In this document: positions 13,613 to 14,652 of the stretch, in pieces
How the letters are laid out: each line of letters opens with the position of its first letter
Numbering within the stretch: position 1 is the stretch's first letter
From: Bacteroidota bacterium
Lineage (GTDB): Bacteria > Bacteroidota > Bacteroidia > UKL13-3
NCBI GenBank assembly: GCA_947462865.1
Contig: CANHRW010000029.1
Span: forward strand, 1 to 14,652
Length of the DNA stretch: 14,652 nt
Reading direction: 5' to 3'
Notes under the pieces: model-generated
Database searches by the model: none
Seen by the model: the letters and a program-made list of their open reading frames with translations, nothing else
What the model was told of the DNA's origin: nothing
Program-made: the position numbers and the translations under genes

Positions 13613-14611
13613 TCAACCTAAGAACGCTTCTACTTTTTCTACCATGTTTAATGACCCCATAATTACAGGGACTCTCTGGTGTAATGTTTCAGGTTCAATA
13701 TCCAGAATGCTTTGTCCTTTACCATTGGTAGCTTTTCCACCAGCTTGTTCGCATATATATGCCATTGGAATACCTTCAAACATTAATCTTAATTTACCAT
13801 TAGGTGATTTTGCAGTTGGTGGATAAATAAAAACGCCGCCTTTTAGTAAATTTCTATGAAAATCGGCCACCATAGAACCTATGTACCTAGCTGTTAACGG
13901 ACGTTTTTCTTCACTATTTTTTTCTTTTGCCCAACTTAAATATTGTTTAATTCCTTCTGGAAATTCAGCGGCATTCCCTTCATTTATAGAATAAATTGAG
14001 CCTGATTTAGGTGTTTGAACCATTGATTGCGATAAACAAAATTCCCCAATAGAAGGGTCTAAAGTAAAAGCATTTACGCCTTTACCAGTTGAAAACACCA
14101 ACATGGTGCTGGTTCCATATACAACATAACCGGCTGCAACCAACTGGTTACCGGCCTGTAAGGCGTCAGCTAAAGTTGGATTGGTTCCTGCAGGAGAAAT
14201 TCTTCTGTATATTGAAAAAATTGTGCCTATTGAAACATTCACATCAATATTGCTAGAGCCATCCAATGGATCGATACAGATAACATAATTGCCATTTTTA
14301 GAAAATTCACCTTCTAATGGAATCACTTCATCATTTTCTTCACTAGCCATCATACAGACCTCTCCACCTCTACTCAATGCCCAAATAAATGTTTCATTGC
14401 CAATGATATCAAGCTTTTTAACATCTTCTCCTTGTACATTTACTGAACCATGATCACCTAAGATATGTGTCAATCCTGCTTTGTTAACTTCTCTAGAAAT
14501 CATTTTGGCAGCAATACCAATATCTCTTAATAATCTAGAAAGCTCACCTTTTGCGTATGGAAAATCATTTTGTTTCTCAATGATAAATTGACCTAATGTA
14601 GTAATATTCAT
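13613..14611 (-). CDS. fbp: Class I fructose-1,6-bisphosphatase
   Basis: Hydrolyses fructose 1,6-bisphosphate to fructose 6-phosphate and phosphate, the committed step of gluconeogenesis; cytosolic, Mg-dependent. The 332 residues match the class I length. Metal and active-site motifs are present: ASEENDE (89-95), DPLDGSSNID (114-123), the 6-phosphate-binding region around RYIGSMVADFHR (242-253), FIYPPT (261-266), KLRLMFEGIPMAYICEQAGG (273-292) and a final GS-x-x-MVEKVEAFLG. The complete gene lies within the window, with the ATG 17 bases after a consensus -7 box. It heads an apparent operon with the kinase, regulator and metalloprotease; such a downstream set is not usual for fbp, and internal promoters cannot be excluded. 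Confidence 0.97.
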   Translation of the reverse strand: MNITTLGQFIIEKQNDFPYAKGELSRLLRDIGIAAKMISREVNKAGLTHILGDHGSVNVQGEDVKKLDIIGNETFIWALSRGGEVCMMASEENDEVIPLEGEFSKNGNYVICIDPLDGSSNIDVNVSIGTIFSIYRRISPAGTNPTLADALQAGNQLVAAGYVVYGTSTMLVFSTGKGVNAFTLDPSIGEFCLSQSMVQTPKSGSIYSINEGNAAEFPEGIKQYLSWAKEKNSEEKRPLTARYIGSMVADFHRNLLKGGVFIYPPTAKSPNGKLRLMFEGIPMAYICEQAGGKATNGKGQSILDIEPETLHQRVPVIMGSLNMVEKVEAFLG

Positions 14612-14628
14612 GATTTGAATTGTTTAAG

Positions 14629-14636
14629 CAAACCTA
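14629..14636 (-). promoter_or_regulatory. -7 promoter element of fbp (TAGGTTTG)
   Basis: On the minus strand TAGGTTTG (complement of CAAACCTA) fits TAnnTTTG exactly and lies 17 bases before the fbp ATG, giving a leader of about a dozen bases. The matching -33 element would fall at about 14656-14661, beyond the window, so only half of the promoter can be seen. Confidence 0.45.
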
Positions 14637-14652
14637 AAACAACTGAACGAAT

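Noticed and set aside
1..14652. Search for CRISPR arrays, insertion sequences, phage genes, toxin-antitoxin pairs or defence systems.
   Set aside because: No spaced direct repeats, transposase or integrase motifs, terminal inverted repeats or small paired toxin-like frames were seen; the genes are mainly core metabolism.

Overview
The window reads as ordinary chromosomal DNA from a low-GC member of the Bacteroidota. Evidence for the phylum: promoter-like sites follow its -33/-7 pattern (TTTG or TTG, about 19-21 bases, TAnnTTTG) rather than -35/-10. Leaders are A-rich with no clear Shine-Dalgarno. A DUF4290 gene is present, as is a secreted protein with a cohesin-like N-terminal sequence of a kind seen in this phylum. 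A split two-component pair ends in an AraC-type output. I cannot name the genus. There is no phage, transposon, CRISPR array or defence island. Coding density is high and every gap is shorter than 300 bases.

Layout. Minus-strand block 1 (1-3869): a PduO-type cobalamin adenosyltransferase cut by the window edge, then an apparent four-gene operon transcribed as HPt phosphotransfer protein > map > agmatinase-family (speB) > NifS/IscS-type cysteine desulfurase, with gaps of 15, 5 and 0 bases. A compact divergent promoter region (3901-3975) separates it from a plus-strand pair: an SH3-NlpC/P60 peptidase and an AhpE/Bcp-type peroxiredoxin. Next comes tRNA-Arg(ACG) with its own promoter and a strong terminator. 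A minus-strand secreted protein of unknown function follows, then a divergent plus-strand DUF4290 gene whose 3' end overlaps the 3' end of ispD. Minus-strand block 2 (7001-8733) is queA > ispD, behind a promoter and a leader with unusual repeats. Minus-strand block 3 (8812-14611) is fbp > PAS histidine kinase > response regulator with AraC output > lipoprotein zinc metalloprotease, with gaps of 7, 71 and 10 bases.

How they fit together. Most genes are housekeeping: protein N-terminal maturation, sulfur mobilisation, amine/arginine metabolism, isoprenoid precursors, queuosine modification, gluconeogenesis and peroxide defence. The most system-like part is block 3. A soluble sensor kinase and a receiver-AraC regulator, arranged like an unfused hybrid two-component system, sit between a gluconeogenic phosphatase and an exported metalloprotease. 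The orphan HPt protein at the head of block 1 is a second signalling part without an obvious partner. I found no convincing undescribed system. The findings are modest, testable oddities.

Start codons were re-examined. map appears to use GTG and ispD TTG. The HPt, DUF4290 and metalloprotease genes are better started at internal ATGs than at the longest open frame.
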